Assembly: GCA_034044135.1 (NCBI GenBank)
Contig: CP139021.1
Location: 3,177,635 to 3,241,634, forward strand
Reading direction: 5' to 3'
Origin: Flammeovirgaceae bacterium SG7u.111
GTDB taxonomy: Bacteria; Bacteroidota; Bacteroidia; Cytophagales; Flammeovirgaceae
DNA length: 64,000 nucleotides
Shown here: positions 25,547-34,655 of the stretch, piece by piece
Numbering within the stretch: position 1 is the first letter of the stretch
Layout of the letters: the number at the start of each line of letters is the position of its first letter
Program-made: the position numbers and the translations under genes
Notes under the pieces: generated by a model
What the model was told of the DNA's origin: nothing
What the model saw: the letters and a program-made list of their open reading frames with translations, nothing else
Databases searched by the model: none

Positions 25547-26226
25547 CTACTTCCTCTCCCCAGCTAAAGGGCTGATCATAATATGCGCCCTGTGCGTGCC
25601 GGGGTTCATGATCCACGGATGGTTGGCGGCAACGGGCTTTTCGGGCAGGCCAGTCGACTCGGCAGTTGCCCATGGCATATAGACTACGTAGCGGTAATGT
25701 GCCCCATCTACTTCCGAGGTCTCGGGGTCGTAGTTCGTTTCTGAACCAAAGTAGATGTGTAAGGTCGTCCCTGCTTCTCCCATTGTAAGCTTGCCTGATT
25801 TCACTTCCTCTTCTCTGATGTCAAATATTTCCTTAAAGGATTTGCCTTCGGCTTTCAATTCTCTACCTCTAGCCATAAACGGCTCAAGGCTTTTGTGATA
25901 AGATGCAGTGCTAAACCCTTCTTTTTTTGGGTCGTCTGCAAGGCAGATAAATTCATTTTCCCCCTCTTTGAGCGTGACAAATTCCCCAGCCATGTGTAAC
26001 CTATCACTTTGCACCCTGCTCGGCTTTCTGCGGGTGCAGCCATCAGTGCTGTTGCAATCAACGCCTCGTCTGAGTCGATTGCCTTCCATTGGATGGATGG
26101 CTCTTCGGGGGCTGTCTCAGCTATCTCCGCTGCCGATTCTTTTACTTCGGCCTTTTTCATTTTAGTTTCTGAGCTACAGGAAAATAATATTCCTGCAAAG
26201 GCAAGCATTGTAATTATTCTTTTCAT
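25547..26226 (-). pseudogene. frameshifted lipoprotein gene
   Basis: Two overlapping reverse frames join into one ~226-residue protein. The first starts at 26226 with a lipoprotein signal (MKRIITMLAFAGILFSCSS, Cys 17) and runs to KVIGYTWLG. The second continues EFVTLKEGENEFICLADDPKKEG to LAGERK at 25547. The switch needs one extra G in the CCCC/GGGG run at 25984-25987 (ggg-gaa). The joined product contains HIYFGSETNYDP and HYRYVVYMPWATAEST and has no family I recognise. The disruption is either a real single-base deletion, phase variation at a short homopolymer, or a sequencing error. It is downstream of the M28 peptidase gene on the same strand. Confidence 0.75.
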
Positions 26227-26333
26227 GATATGGGTTTTGTGATTGAGTGTATACTCGTAATTTAACCTAAAAATCAAATTGGGACAAGGAAGGGTAGGAG
26301 ATGGTAACACTTCTAGTCTCCCGATAATGTCTT

Positions 26334-26489
26334 CTAAGCATCGGCGATCATATAAGTAGGTCTGACCACTATCGTCCTGTCTTCCCCAAATTCCTTTTCT
26401 ATGGTAAGCTCCGAATTGGCTTTCATCACTCCGTGCCAATGTTCTATTTTTCTCAATCTCCTAGGGTTCTTCCAATAGTAATCTTTGCC
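26334..26489 (-). pseudogene. orphan C-terminal gene fragment (51 codons)
   Basis: Right after the M28 peptidase stop, a reverse frame bounded by TGA (26490-26492) and TAG encodes 51 residues with strongly protein-like composition: GKDYYWKNPRRLRKIEHWHG, then VMKANSELTIEKEFGEDR and VVRPTYMIADA. It has no plausible start codon and no N-terminal part, so it looks like the 3' end of a lost gene. I cannot name the family. It sits next to the frameshifted lipoprotein gene, so the locus may be decaying. Confidence 0.5.
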
Positions 26490-26514
26490 TCAGTCTTCCC
26501 TCTGGTGAAGGTAA

Positions 26515-27873
26515 TTACTTTTCCCTTCTATACACTCCTGATGGGAAAACTACTTGGCTTTCCGTGCCATCTTTTCCTACAGCCGCTACACCGAAGAGGT
26601 AGTTGTCAATCACGATTCCTTCCAAAAGGAACTCGCTTATCTTGCCTACAAACCGGGAATATTGCCACTGTGGAGCGGTGGTTTCTCTCCAGTAGATTTT
26701 GTAGCCAACCAAGTTTTCGTCTTCAATGGCTTTCCATTTTAGCGAGGTAGATGGCTGAACCATCCCTGCGATTTCTACCTCGGCAGGAGCAGGCGGTGCC
26801 CACGCCAAGCCAGCCAAATTGATGGCATTCACCGCCGTGAGTTTGGCTGCATAGTCGAAGTTCACACCTTCTATCACGTCTCCATATTTGATGCCATCTT
26901 CTTCTCGCAAATCTTGGTGCTGACGAGTATAGTTCTCATTTGTTTCCATGATTCGAATGCCTGCAAAGCCTGTGTCGTTGAAGGGGCGGTGATGCCCTCC
27001 TCGCCCAAACCTATCCAGTCGGTAAATCATGGTCGGGTTCATTTCAGGCATGTACTTAGAGGTCATTTTATGGACATAGCGAGCTAGCTGCCTAGAAATG
27101 CCATCTACTTCACCTCCATAAAACCTTCTGCGGCTGCGTTGCCTTTCGGTTTCCGTAACTGGGGTTGGCTCGGAGAATATTCGGAAACTCCTGTTGTCTA
27201 TCACGCCATTAACTCCTTCAATGTTGCCGATCATATCATTGTTCAATACGCCGATGATTTCCCAGCCTTCTTTTTTGGCAAATTCCGCCATGTATTTGCC
27301 TCCAAAAAGGCCCTGCTCTTCACCCGAAAGCCCTGCGAAGATAATGCTCGACTCGAAGTCGTACTTCGAAAGCACACGTGCAGCTTCCATAGCGCCAGCC
27401 ATGCCCGTGGCATTATCATTTGCCCCAGGAGAGTCGGCGGTTGCGTTCATTACATCGCTCACCCGGCTATCAATATCACCCGACATAATAATGAAACGGT
27501 TCGGATATTTTGTACCTCGCTTTATCGCCAACACGCTTACTATTGTGAGGTCTTCTTTTATCCTCGTTTCAGGATCGCCTTTTACTACATTGCTCAAGAA
27601 GCTCACCTCCAAACAGCCGTCACAGTCAGTAGAAATTTTATCAAACTCAGATTTGATCCACCTTCTGGCCGCACCTATGCCTCGGGTTTCGGAAACCGTA
27701 TCGGAAAGGGTATGCCTAGTGCCAAAAGAGACAAGCTTTTTAATGTCCTGTTCGATGCGGTCGGCTGAAACTGCTTGGATGATGTCGTAATACTTTTGGT
27801 CTTCCGAGTCCGCCGTTTGGGCAGATAGCGACAGTGAGAGTAAAATGGCACTGAGGGTGCTAAATAATTTCAT
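26515..27873 (-). CDS. secreted M28 family metallopeptidase with C-terminal FN3-like domain
   Basis: The frame is open from 28044, but the start at 27873 gives a proper signal peptide (MKLFSTLSAILLSLSLSAQ) and a 452-residue protein. The M28 core includes SGDIDSR, SPGANDNATGMAGAMEAARVL (metal-binding Asp), AGLSGEEQGLFGGKYMAEFAK (catalytic Glu pair) and LNNDMIGN, with a further ligand in GRGGHHRPFND. The last ~85 residues (APAEVEIAGMVQPSTSLKWK to GVAAVGKDGTES) resemble a fibronectin type III domain. It is probably a periplasmic or secreted aminopeptidase. It is unrelated in architecture to the larger M28 protein at 14823-17042. Confidence 0.88.
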   Translation of the reverse strand: MKLFSTLSAILLSLSLSAQTADSEDQKYYDIIQAVSADRIEQDIKKLVSFGTRHTLSDTVSETRGIGAARRWIKSEFDKISTDCDGCLEVSFLSNVVKGDPETRIKEDLTIVSVLAIKRGTKYPNRFIIMSGDIDSRVSDVMNATADSPGANDNATGMAGAMEAARVLSKYDFESSIIFAGLSGEEQGLFGGKYMAEFAKKEGWEIIGVLNNDMIGNIEGVNGVIDNRSFRIFSEPTPVTETERQRSRRRFYGGEVDGISRQLARYVHKMTSKYMPEMNPTMIYRLDRFGRGGHHRPFNDTGFAGIRIMETNENYTRQHQDLREEDGIKYGDVIEGVNFDYAAKLTAVNAINLAGLAWAPPAPAEVEIAGMVQPSTSLKWKAIEDENLVGYKIYWRETTAPQWQYSRFVGKISEFLLEGIVIDNYLFGVAAVGKDGTESQVVFPSGVYRREK

Positions 27874-28178
27874 AGTTCTATTTTTGTGGTTATTTAAGTC
27901 TTTAGAGCCTAGTTGAATATTTGCTCTTTGTAAATTTATAATATATCGGGAGAAAGTAAAGCAGTTAATGATTTCCCGTCGAGCGGGGTATGACACTGTT
28001 TTTTTTCTTTTCCTATTTTTAATCCCATCCCTAATTACAGCCATTTATCACAAATACGTTAGAATACACTTTCTTTCTCTTCAAATCTGATAATTTTAGG
28101 CAACCTTAATTGAGCTAGGGTAAAGACTTGGCCAAGGTATTTTTTTAACAATCACAATTTTAAAACTATCGATCAACA
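27874..28178. other. divergent intergenic region (M28 / CocE)
   Basis: These 305 bases hold the start-proximal regions of two divergent secreted-hydrolase genes. I see a TAATTTTA element at 28091-28098 but no clear TTTG box, and no supported gene, terminator or RNA. Confidence 0.4.
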
Positions 28179-30092
28179 ATGAAAACATTTCAAAAAACTA
28201 TTCTGGTAGTATGTTCCTTCTTGCTTTCGGCAAGTTTGTGGGCGCAAGAAGCCAAGCCTACTATCAATCAGGATTCGCTCTTTATGCGGGAGAACTATAT
28301 GAAAAAGGAGTTCATGATCCCGATGAGGGACGGGGTGAAGCTGTACACTGCGGTGTATATGCCCACAGATGAAAGCGAGAAATATCCTTTTTTGATGAAG
28401 AGAACTTGTTATTCTTCTAGGCCCTATGGCGAAGATATGTTCCCTAGGTCTTTGGGACCTTCGAAGTTCCTGATGCGCGATAAGTACATTTTTGTGTACC
28501 AAGATGTGCGAGGCAGGTATATGTCGGAAGGAACGTTTGATAATATGCGTCCCCACATTGAAAACAAGAAGGGCAAAAAGCAAATAGATGAAAGCTCCGA
28601 TACGTACGATACCATTGAGTTTTTGCTGAAAGAGCTAAAGGGCAAGCACAACGGAAGGTTTGGCCAGTGGGGGATTTCCTACCCTGGGTTCTATACCATA
28701 GCCGGAGCGGTAGATGCGCACCCTGCGCTAAAGGCTTCTTCGCCCCAAGCGCCTATTTCAGATTTCTTCTTTGATGATTTCCACCACCACGGTGCGTACT
28801 TGCAAAGCTATTGGTTGGCTACACCAGTGTTTGGTTATCAGAAGTCGGAACAAACTACCAGCAGTTGGTACCCTATGGTAAGGCCAGAAACCAACGATGG
28901 TTATGAGTTTTATATGGACATGGGACCGCTCAAAAATGCGGATAAGTATTTTAAAGAGGACAATTTCTTCTGGCAGCAATTGAAGTCGCATCCCAATTAC
29001 GATGAGTTTTGGCAGAAGAGAAGTATTTTGCCCCATTTGAAGAATATCAACCATGCAATTATGACCGTAGGCGGTTGGTTCGATGCGGAAGACTTGTTCG
29101 GCCCGCTGAATATTTACAAGACTATTGAAAGAACTTCGCCCGATACCTACAACACCATAGTGATGGGACCTTGGAGTCACGGAGACTGGGCGAGAGAAAA
29201 AGGCTACCAAGCGGTGAGCAATGTCTATTTTGGCGATAGTATCTCTACATTTTACCAACGAGAAATAGAATTTAACTTCTTTGGCAAAATGCTGAAAGAT
29301 AAAACTACAGAGGCGTTGCCCGATGCCTACATGTTTGACACTGGCGTGAAGGAGTGGAAGAAGTTTGATGTATGGCCACCGAGAGATCAGAAGCCTGTTC
29401 GCTTGTTCTTCAAGGAAGGGGAGCAGCTGGTGTTTGAAGAGCCTGCGGATGCGGACAAAACCAAGTTTGAGTACTTGAGCGATCCTGCCAAGCCTGTTCC
29501 TTATACCGAAGATGTAAAGGTGGTATTTACCCCAAGGAAATACATGGCCGATGATCAGCGCTTCTCAAGCAAAAGACCAGATGTAATCACCTTTGAGACG
29601 GAAGTGCTGGAAGAGGATATGGTACTGGCTGGGGAGATCATAGCCAAGCTTATGGTAGCTACTACCGGCACAGATGCCGACTGGATAGTAAAACTGATAG
29701 ATGTGTACCCTTCTGACCATGAGGATTATGATATAAACCCGAAGCACATCAAAATGGGTGGGTATCAGCAGTTGGTGCGAAGCGAAACGTTCCGTGGTAG
29801 GTTCAGAAATAGCTACGAGAAGCCTGAGCCGTTTGAGCCGGGCAAGCCTACGGAGGTAAGCTTTCCTCTGCAAGATATCTTGCATACTTTTAAGAAAGGG
29901 CACAAAGTCATGATCCAAATCCACAGCACGTGGTTTCCTTTGATAGACCGAAACCCTCAGAAATATGTAGACAACATCTTTGAGGCCAACGAAGAGGATT
30001 TCATAAAAGCTACCCAAACGGTTTATGGCTCGTCTTTTATTCAGGTAGGTGGTACGCACGGAATGAACTCGCTGGAGATTATTAAGAAGTAG
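28179..30092 (+). CDS. secreted CocE/NonD family hydrolase (S15-type)
   Basis: This 637-residue protein has a signal peptide (FLLSASLWAQ). The alpha/beta-hydrolase core has the nucleophile elbow FGQWGISYPG (S167), the early block MRDGVKLYTAVYMP near 49 and the DVRGRYMSEG block near 109. YNTIVMGPWSHGDWARE near 323 supplies the catalytic His region. The C-terminal third is the jelly-roll X-Pro dipeptidyl-peptidase domain, ending with a PLIDRNPQKYVDNIFEA block. Relatives are cocaine esterase, glutaryl-7-ACA acylase and alpha-amino-ester hydrolases; the natural substrate is probably an acyl amide, ester or peptide. A terminator follows. Confidence 0.9.
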   Translation: MKTFQKTILVVCSFLLSASLWAQEAKPTINQDSLFMRENYMKKEFMIPMRDGVKLYTAVYMPTDESEKYPFLMKRTCYSSRPYGEDMFPRSLGPSKFLMRDKYIFVYQDVRGRYMSEGTFDNMRPHIENKKGKKQIDESSDTYDTIEFLLKELKGKHNGRFGQWGISYPGFYTIAGAVDAHPALKASSPQAPISDFFFDDFHHHGAYLQSYWLATPVFGYQKSEQTTSSWYPMVRPETNDGYEFYMDMGPLKNADKYFKEDNFFWQQLKSHPNYDEFWQKRSILPHLKNINHAIMTVGGWFDAEDLFGPLNIYKTIERTSPDTYNTIVMGPWSHGDWAREKGYQAVSNVYFGDSISTFYQREIEFNFFGKMLKDKTTEALPDAYMFDTGVKEWKKFDVWPPRDQKPVRLFFKEGEQLVFEEPADADKTKFEYLSDPAKPVPYTEDVKVVFTPRKYMADDQRFSSKRPDVITFETEVLEEDMVLAGEIIAKLMVATTGTDADWIVKLIDVYPSDHEDYDINPKHIKMGGYQQLVRSETFRGRFRNSYEKPEPFEPGKPTEVSFPLQDILHTFKKGHKVMIQIHSTWFPLIDRNPQKYVDNIFEANEEDFIKATQTVYGSSFIQVGGTHGMNSLEIIKK

Positions 30093-30124
30093 TAGGAGGT
30101 TTTACGACTTCCTTTATAAACATG

Positions 30125-30158
30125 AAAGCCAGCCCTGTGAGTGAGGGGCTGGCTTTTT
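30125..30158. terminator. terminator after the CocE-type gene
   Basis: AAAGCCAGCCC (30125-30135) pairs with GGGCTGGCTTT and is followed by T residues. It separates the gene from the convergent aldolase gene. Confidence 0.82.
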
Positions 30159-30178
30159 GTATGTTGAACTTGCTTAGG

Positions 30179-31462
30179 TTAACTCAAGAATTTCTTCTTT
30201 ATTTCCTCAATTTCGTTGTCTTCTATTGGTACCATGTTGCCAATAGACAGGCTGCTGATCAGTGATTTAGCACTAAACTCTGCTACTTCCAATCTGTCGA
30301 AAGTTTCAAGCAACGATTTGCCTGTCACCAAAATAGAATCGTTTTGGATGAGGGCGATCGGTGTTTCTATAGAAATGGTTTTAGGAATCAGGTCGCTGTC
30401 TTTGAACTGGTTTCCAAATGGGATCATTGGGATGTCCTTGAGCAAAATATAACTTTCGGGAATAGTATGTGTATCCAGTTTTTCGTAGGCAATTGAATAT
30501 GCCGTAGCATGTGGAGATTGCGTAAGGATGATAGAGTTTATTTCAGGATTTTCCGCATAAATTTTTGCATGCAAGTTAACTGAACGGCTAGGTATTTTTC
30601 CTTTTTCACGTTTTCCATTTTTAATTTGGACAATGTCACTCAAGTCAATATGCCTACGGTCTATGCCCGTTGGGGTAATGAGGAAATCGTTATCTTTCCA
30701 TCTTACCGAAACAGTTCCGTAAGAACTGATCATCAAATGCTGACGGCAAGCCCTTCTCACAAACTTGCAGATGTCTGTCCTTATTTCCCTTTCGTCAGAA
30801 GGGTAAAAATCTACATCAAACTCGGGAAGTAAATTGTCTTGGTGTTCAAATTTATGAATCTGCTCGTCGCTGAGGTATCTTGGTGTTCCAACCTGGCTAG
30901 CTTGGATAATGGTTCTAGCACAAAACTCCAGTGTCTCGAAGCGTTGGAAGGTTTTGAACAAGCTGCTTCCGCCTACTACCGTACCGTGGTTTTCCATGAT
31001 CACGGAGTTTAGCCCCTTTTTAAATTCCTCGGCTATGCTTGCGCCAAGCTCTTCGCTACCCGGAAGTTTGTACGGGGCGTAACCTACTTCTCCGCATAGG
31101 TACTTTGCTTGAGGAATTACTTTTGTGTTTGGTATTTTCCTTACTATACTGAAAGAAACCAACGCTGGTGGGTGCGCATGGATGATCGCTTTGAGATCGG
31201 GGCGGCATTCGTAAATAGCTCGGTGGAAAGGAAATTCGGAAGAAGGCTTGTGCAAACCTTCAATAGTTCCATCTTTCTTCACGCAAACTATGTCTTTTGG
31301 GGTAAGCGTACCTTTGTCTATGGCACTTGGGGTAATCCACATGTTACCGTGAACATCCAAAACTGAAACATTTCCACCCGAAGTGGTTGTCATTTCATCT
31401 TTGTAGATCAGGTCGATAATCATGTGTACCTGATCCCTAGGGTGCATCATTTCTAAATTCAT
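30179..31462 (-). CDS. tandem class II aldolase/adducin-domain protein
   Basis: This 427-residue protein is about twice the usual length because it carries two aldolase-II domains. The N-terminal domain (1-~205) has the full zinc site: E76 in SSEFPFH, H95 and H97 in IIHAHPPAL, and H159 in ENHGTV, spaced as in L-fuculose-1-phosphate aldolase. The C-terminal domain (~220-410) keeps the fold (TVSVRWKDNDFLITPTGI) but has lost the ligands: TQSPHA replaces the HxHP block and ILVTGKS replaces the NHG block. The second half is probably structural or regulatory. Activity on fuculose- or other deoxy-sugar phosphates is inference. No kinase or isomerase is adjacent. Confidence 0.82.
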   Translation of the reverse strand: MNLEMMHPRDQVHMIIDLIYKDEMTTTSGGNVSVLDVHGNMWITPSAIDKGTLTPKDIVCVKKDGTIEGLHKPSSEFPFHRAIYECRPDLKAIIHAHPPALVSFSIVRKIPNTKVIPQAKYLCGEVGYAPYKLPGSEELGASIAEEFKKGLNSVIMENHGTVVGGSSLFKTFQRFETLEFCARTIIQASQVGTPRYLSDEQIHKFEHQDNLLPEFDVDFYPSDEREIRTDICKFVRRACRQHLMISSYGTVSVRWKDNDFLITPTGIDRRHIDLSDIVQIKNGKREKGKIPSRSVNLHAKIYAENPEINSIILTQSPHATAYSIAYEKLDTHTIPESYILLKDIPMIPFGNQFKDSDLIPKTISIETPIALIQNDSILVTGKSLLETFDRLEVAEFSAKSLISSLSIGNMVPIEDNEIEEIKKKFLS

Positions 31463-31510
31463 AGTTTATACAGTTTAAACTGGGTATTATTTAATTTACT
31501 TAACGCAGAA

Positions 31511-31538
31511 CAAAGTTAGGAATAAATTGCTCTTCAAA
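31511..31538 (-). promoter_or_regulatory. promoter of the class II aldolase gene
   Basis: On the reverse strand a TTTG box (31535-31538) is followed after 16 bases by TAACTTTG (31511-31518), a perfect TAnnTTTG -7 element. The spacing is slightly shorter than the usual 19. The predicted transcript starts about 40 bases before the ATG at 31462. Confidence 0.55.
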
Positions 31539-31702
31539 AGCTGATATTTGTTTGGTTTAGATTTGAGATGTGCTTTATTTGACTTGCCGTTCATGTTGGT
31601 GTAATGCCATATTAAATATAATTCGACAGGCTTACTTGTGCTTTATTTTGGGTAAGTTGCAGTAAAGCAGGTGGCTGAGGTTTGTTGCTTAACAATTTAT
31701 TT

Positions 31703-32545
31703 ATGAAAAAGATACTCTTATTTTCCCTGTTGATTTTTACCTCTGTTCAGGTTTTTTCCCAAGTTACTTGCACCAAAGCCGATACCGCAAGGGTAGAAGC
31801 ACTTCTTATAAAAGCGAAGGCGAATGATTGGAAAGGTTTGCCCATGGGCGATTTGGTTATCCGAGTGGGAAAAGAGTTTTTGGGGACTCCCTATGTGGCT
31901 AAAACCTTGGAGGTAAATGGGCTGGAAGAGAAGTTGGTAGTTAATTTTTCGGGCTTAGATTGTACCACTTTTTTGGAGAATACGGTAGTTTTTGCTCGCA
32001 TCATCAAGCAAGGAAAGTTTAGTTTTGATGCCTACCTCAAAGAGCTAGAAAATGTGCGGTACAAAGGTGGGGAGCTGAACGGATATCTTTCACGGCTGCA
32101 TTATTTTTCAGATTGGATACGCGAGAAATCTGAGCTTGGGATGGTCACTAATGTAGGTGTGCAAATAGGGGAGACCTACCAAAAATCACTGGACTTTATG
32201 AGCAAGCACCGTAGTGCTTATACCCAATTGGCAGACGATGCTACTTTTGAAGCGATACAAGCTTACGAAACTACGCTGAAAAACAGTAAGATAAGCCATG
32301 TGCCTCAAACTAAAATTGAAGGTTTGGAACACCTCATTCAAGATGGCGACCTGATAGCTTTTACCACCAACCTCGATGGCTTAGATGTTACCCATGTTGC
32401 TATTGCCATTCATCAAAAGGGCAGGCTGTATTTCATGCATGCATCGAGCAAAAGCAATGAGGTGGAGATTTCCCCTAAAACCGTTGCCGATTATGTAAAT
32501 GGCAGGAAAATCTCCACGGGGATAATGGTGGCTAGGCTGTTATAG
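31703..32545 (+). CDS. DUF1460 (amidase-like) exported protein
   Basis: The ATG at 31703 gives a good signal peptide (MKKILLFSLLIFTSVQVFSQ) and 280 residues; the frame also opens at a TTG at 31682, which I reject. DUF1460 motifs are present: FLGTPYVAKTLE near 60, FSGLDCTTFLENTVVFARI near 83 with the candidate catalytic Cys, and DVTHVAIAIHQKGRLYFMHASS near 235 with the His. The fold is NlpC/P60-like and known members are N-acetylmuramoyl-L-alanine amidase-like. A periplasmic cell-wall role is likely. Its last codons overlap the convergent photolyase stop (TTATAG contains both stops). Confidence 0.85.
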   Translation: MKKILLFSLLIFTSVQVFSQVTCTKADTARVEALLIKAKANDWKGLPMGDLVIRVGKEFLGTPYVAKTLEVNGLEEKLVVNFSGLDCTTFLENTVVFARIIKQGKFSFDAYLKELENVRYKGGELNGYLSRLHYFSDWIREKSELGMVTNVGVQIGETYQKSLDFMSKHRSAYTQLADDATFEAIQAYETTLKNSKISHVPQTKIEGLEHLIQDGDLIAFTTNLDGLDVTHVAIAIHQKGRLYFMHASSKSNEVEISPKTVADYVNGRKISTGIMVARLL

Positions 32546-33862
32546 ACCCTTCGCTTCTTCCAAGGCTTTCTTATATGTTTCAATGGCTCTTTCCCTTGCT
32601 GGTTTGTGTTCTACAATAGGTTCAGGGTACTGATCTGTGTCGAGTTCGGGAATCCATTTGCGGATATACTTTAGGTCTTTGTCAAACTTATCGGTTTGGG
32701 AATAAGGGTTGAACACTCGGAAATAAGGCTGGGCATCAGTGCCTGTTCCCGCAGCCCATTGCCAGCCCCCGTTGTTGGACGCTAGCTCAAAATCGAGGAG
32801 CTTTTCGGCAAAATAAGCTTCGCCCCAGCGCCAGTCAATCAGCAAGTGCTTGGTGAGGAAGCTTGCCACGATCATCCGTACTCGGTTATGCATAAACCCT
32901 GTTTCGTTTAGCTCACGCATTCCCGCATCTATTATTGGGTAGCCCGTACGTCCCTCGCACCAAGCTGCAAATTCTTCCTCGTTATTTCTCCATGGTACAA
33001 AGTCGTAGTTTGATTTAAAATTCTCTTTCACTACCTGAGGGAAATGATGCAAGATCATCATGTAAAAATCTCTCCAAATAAGTTCGTTGAGCCATTTTTG
33101 ACTTGTATTGTAGCCCTTTTGCGCCAAATGACGGATGCTCACCGTGCCGAAGCGCAGGTGCACGCTTAGCCTTGTAGTTCCAGCCACCGAGGGGATATCT
33201 CGTTGCTCTTCGTAGTTTTCTACAGTTGCTTTGATGAATTTCCTTTCGGGGAAGAAGCTTTTGTCAACCTCCTCAAAGCCTATTTCTTGAAGAGTAGGAA
33301 GGGGGAAGTGGTTGGTTTGCAAATAATTATCAGAGTACTTTTCGGTTGGGTAAGAGCGTGCATAGAACCCCTTTTCAGATTGGAATTTCTCTATCCATTT
33401 TCGGCTGTAGGGTGTGAAAACGGTGTAGGGCTTTCCGTCATTTTTTACCACCTCGTCCTTTTCAAAAATACATTGGTCTTTATAGGTATGAAATTTAATT
33501 CCTTTGCTTGCGAGAAACCTCTTTATTTGGGCGTCTCGCTCTAGGGCATAAGGCTCGTAATCGTGGTTGGTGTAAACAGCCTCTACCTCAAATTTTTCGG
33601 TTAATTCTTTCCAAATTGCTTTAGGGTTTCCATGCTTTACCAAAAGACTGCTGCCAATTTGCTCTAGTTTTTCCTTTAGCAAACCAATGTATTGGTGGAT
33701 GAAGGCAACCCTTTTATCTTGCTTGTTTTCAAGCTTATCGAGGATGTTTTTATCAAAAATAAAAAGAGGTAAAACGGGGCTGTTGCTTTTGAGGGCGTGA
33801 TATAATCCTGCATTGTCAGCCATGCGGATGTCCCGCCTATGCCAAAAAATTGTTACTTTCAT
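32540..33862 (-). CDS. deoxyribodipyrimidine photolyase / cryptochrome family protein
   Basis: This 440-residue protein has an N-terminal antenna domain (FWHRRDIRMADNAGLYHAL, LPLFIFDKNIL) and a C-terminal FAD-binding domain with GTTRLSVHLRFGTVSIR near 230, LNELIWRDFYMMILHHFP near 271, RTGYPIIDAGMRELNETGFMHNRVRM near 308 and LASNNGGWQWAAGTGTDAQPYFRVFNP near 365. These are class I CPD photolyase features: flavin-dependent, light-driven repair of UV-induced cyclobutane dimers. A cryptochrome-like role cannot be excluded. The gene stands alone on the reverse strand. Confidence 0.92.
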   Translation of the reverse strand: MKVTIFWHRRDIRMADNAGLYHALKSNSPVLPLFIFDKNILDKLENKQDKRVAFIHQYIGLLKEKLEQIGSSLLVKHGNPKAIWKELTEKFEVEAVYTNHDYEPYALERDAQIKRFLASKGIKFHTYKDQCIFEKDEVVKNDGKPYTVFTPYSRKWIEKFQSEKGFYARSYPTEKYSDNYLQTNHFPLPTLQEIGFEEVDKSFFPERKFIKATVENYEEQRDIPSVAGTTRLSVHLRFGTVSIRHLAQKGYNTSQKWLNELIWRDFYMMILHHFPQVVKENFKSNYDFVPWRNNEEEFAAWCEGRTGYPIIDAGMRELNETGFMHNRVRMIVASFLTKHLLIDWRWGEAYFAEKLLDFELASNNGGWQWAAGTGTDAQPYFRVFNPYSQTDKFDKDLKYIRKWIPELDTDQYPEPIVEHKPARERAIETYKKALEEAKGL

Positions 33863-33964
33863 ACAAAGTTTTCTTTACAGAATGCTTAATTCGAGTGTTA
33901 ACTCACTGTAGAGAAAGAATGTTTGTAAGAGATGTTTTTGTTTGATTAAGAGTTTGATCAGCTA

Positions 33965-34588
33965 ATGAAAAGTAACCAGATTTTCTTTTTGGGTGTAGTA
34001 GGTATTGTAGTGCTTATCATGTTTTATGCTTTCAGTGGCGAGCAGCTGACCCATACCTATGTGGATGAAATAGAGGAGTATAGGAAGGATAAAGATGTGA
34101 TGTTTAAAACGGGGGCGGCTTCTCCGCTAGACAGGCATAGCAAAGAGCTTTTTGACTCCTTATCTTATTTTGATGTGAATCAGGCTTATAAAGTGGAGGC
34201 AGAACTGACTAAATATGCTGTGCCGGAGCTCGTGAATGTAGGGACAAACAATGGGAAAAAGCGTCGCTTCACCAAGTATGGAATTGCCAAGTTCCAGATG
34301 AATGGAAGAGAGCATAGTTTGCTCCTTTTGCGCTCCATGGACAGAAGAGCCAAAGATATTTTGTTCCTGCCCTTTACCGATGCTACCAATGGCTTTGAAA
34401 CCTATGAAACAGGGAGGTATTTGGATTTGGAGATTCCTAAAACCGATAAGATTATTTTAGATTTTAATATGGCCTATAATCCGTACTGCGCCTACAATGT
34501 AACCTACGAATGCCCAGTTCCGCCTAAGGAAAATATGCTGGAAATTGAAATCTTGGCAGGAGAGAAAAAGTTTTTTAAAAGAGATTGA
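33965..34588 (+). CDS. DUF1684 domain-containing exported protein
   Basis: This 207-residue protein has an N-terminal membrane or signal segment (FFLGVVGIVVLIMFYAFSG). The DUF1684 core shows EIEEYRKDKDVMFK, a region with LLLLRSMDRRAKDILFLPFTD, and the diagnostic C-terminus GRYLDLEIPKTDKIILDFNM, AYNPYCAYNVTYECPVPPKEN and AGEKKFF. The Tyr/Cys/Pro-rich block is strongly conserved in the family, suggesting a binding or catalytic site, but no function is established. A bidirectional terminator follows. Confidence 0.9.
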   Translation: MKSNQIFFLGVVGIVVLIMFYAFSGEQLTHTYVDEIEEYRKDKDVMFKTGAASPLDRHSKELFDSLSYFDVNQAYKVEAELTKYAVPELVNVGTNNGKKRRFTKYGIAKFQMNGREHSLLLLRSMDRRAKDILFLPFTDATNGFETYETGRYLDLEIPKTDKIILDFNMAYNPYCAYNVTYECPVPPKENMLEIEILAGEKKFFKRD

Positions 34589-34600
34589 CCATCATAAACA

Positions 34601-34634
34601 CAACAAACCTCGGCTGCCTAGCCGAGGTTTGTTG
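34601..34634. terminator. bidirectional terminator
   Basis: CAACAAACCTCGGCT pairs perfectly over 15 bases with AGCCGAGGTTTGTTG around a GCCT loop. It lies between the convergent DUF1684 and caspase genes. Confidence 0.85.
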
Positions 34635-34655
34635 TTCATTCAATAAATGAATTTG

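Noticed and set aside
26227-26439. Upstream extension of the frameshifted lipoprotein ORF
   Set aside because: The ATG at 26226 starts a textbook lipoprotein signal; the upstream residues are not protein-like and overlap another frame's coding remnant.
27139-27790. Two long forward ORFs (209 and 198 codons)
   Set aside because: Both are antisense shadows of the M28 peptidase, whose signal peptide and catalytic motifs are clear.
31682-31702. TTG start of the DUF1460 gene
   Set aside because: The ATG at 31703 begins directly with a signal peptide, and the added residues do not improve it.
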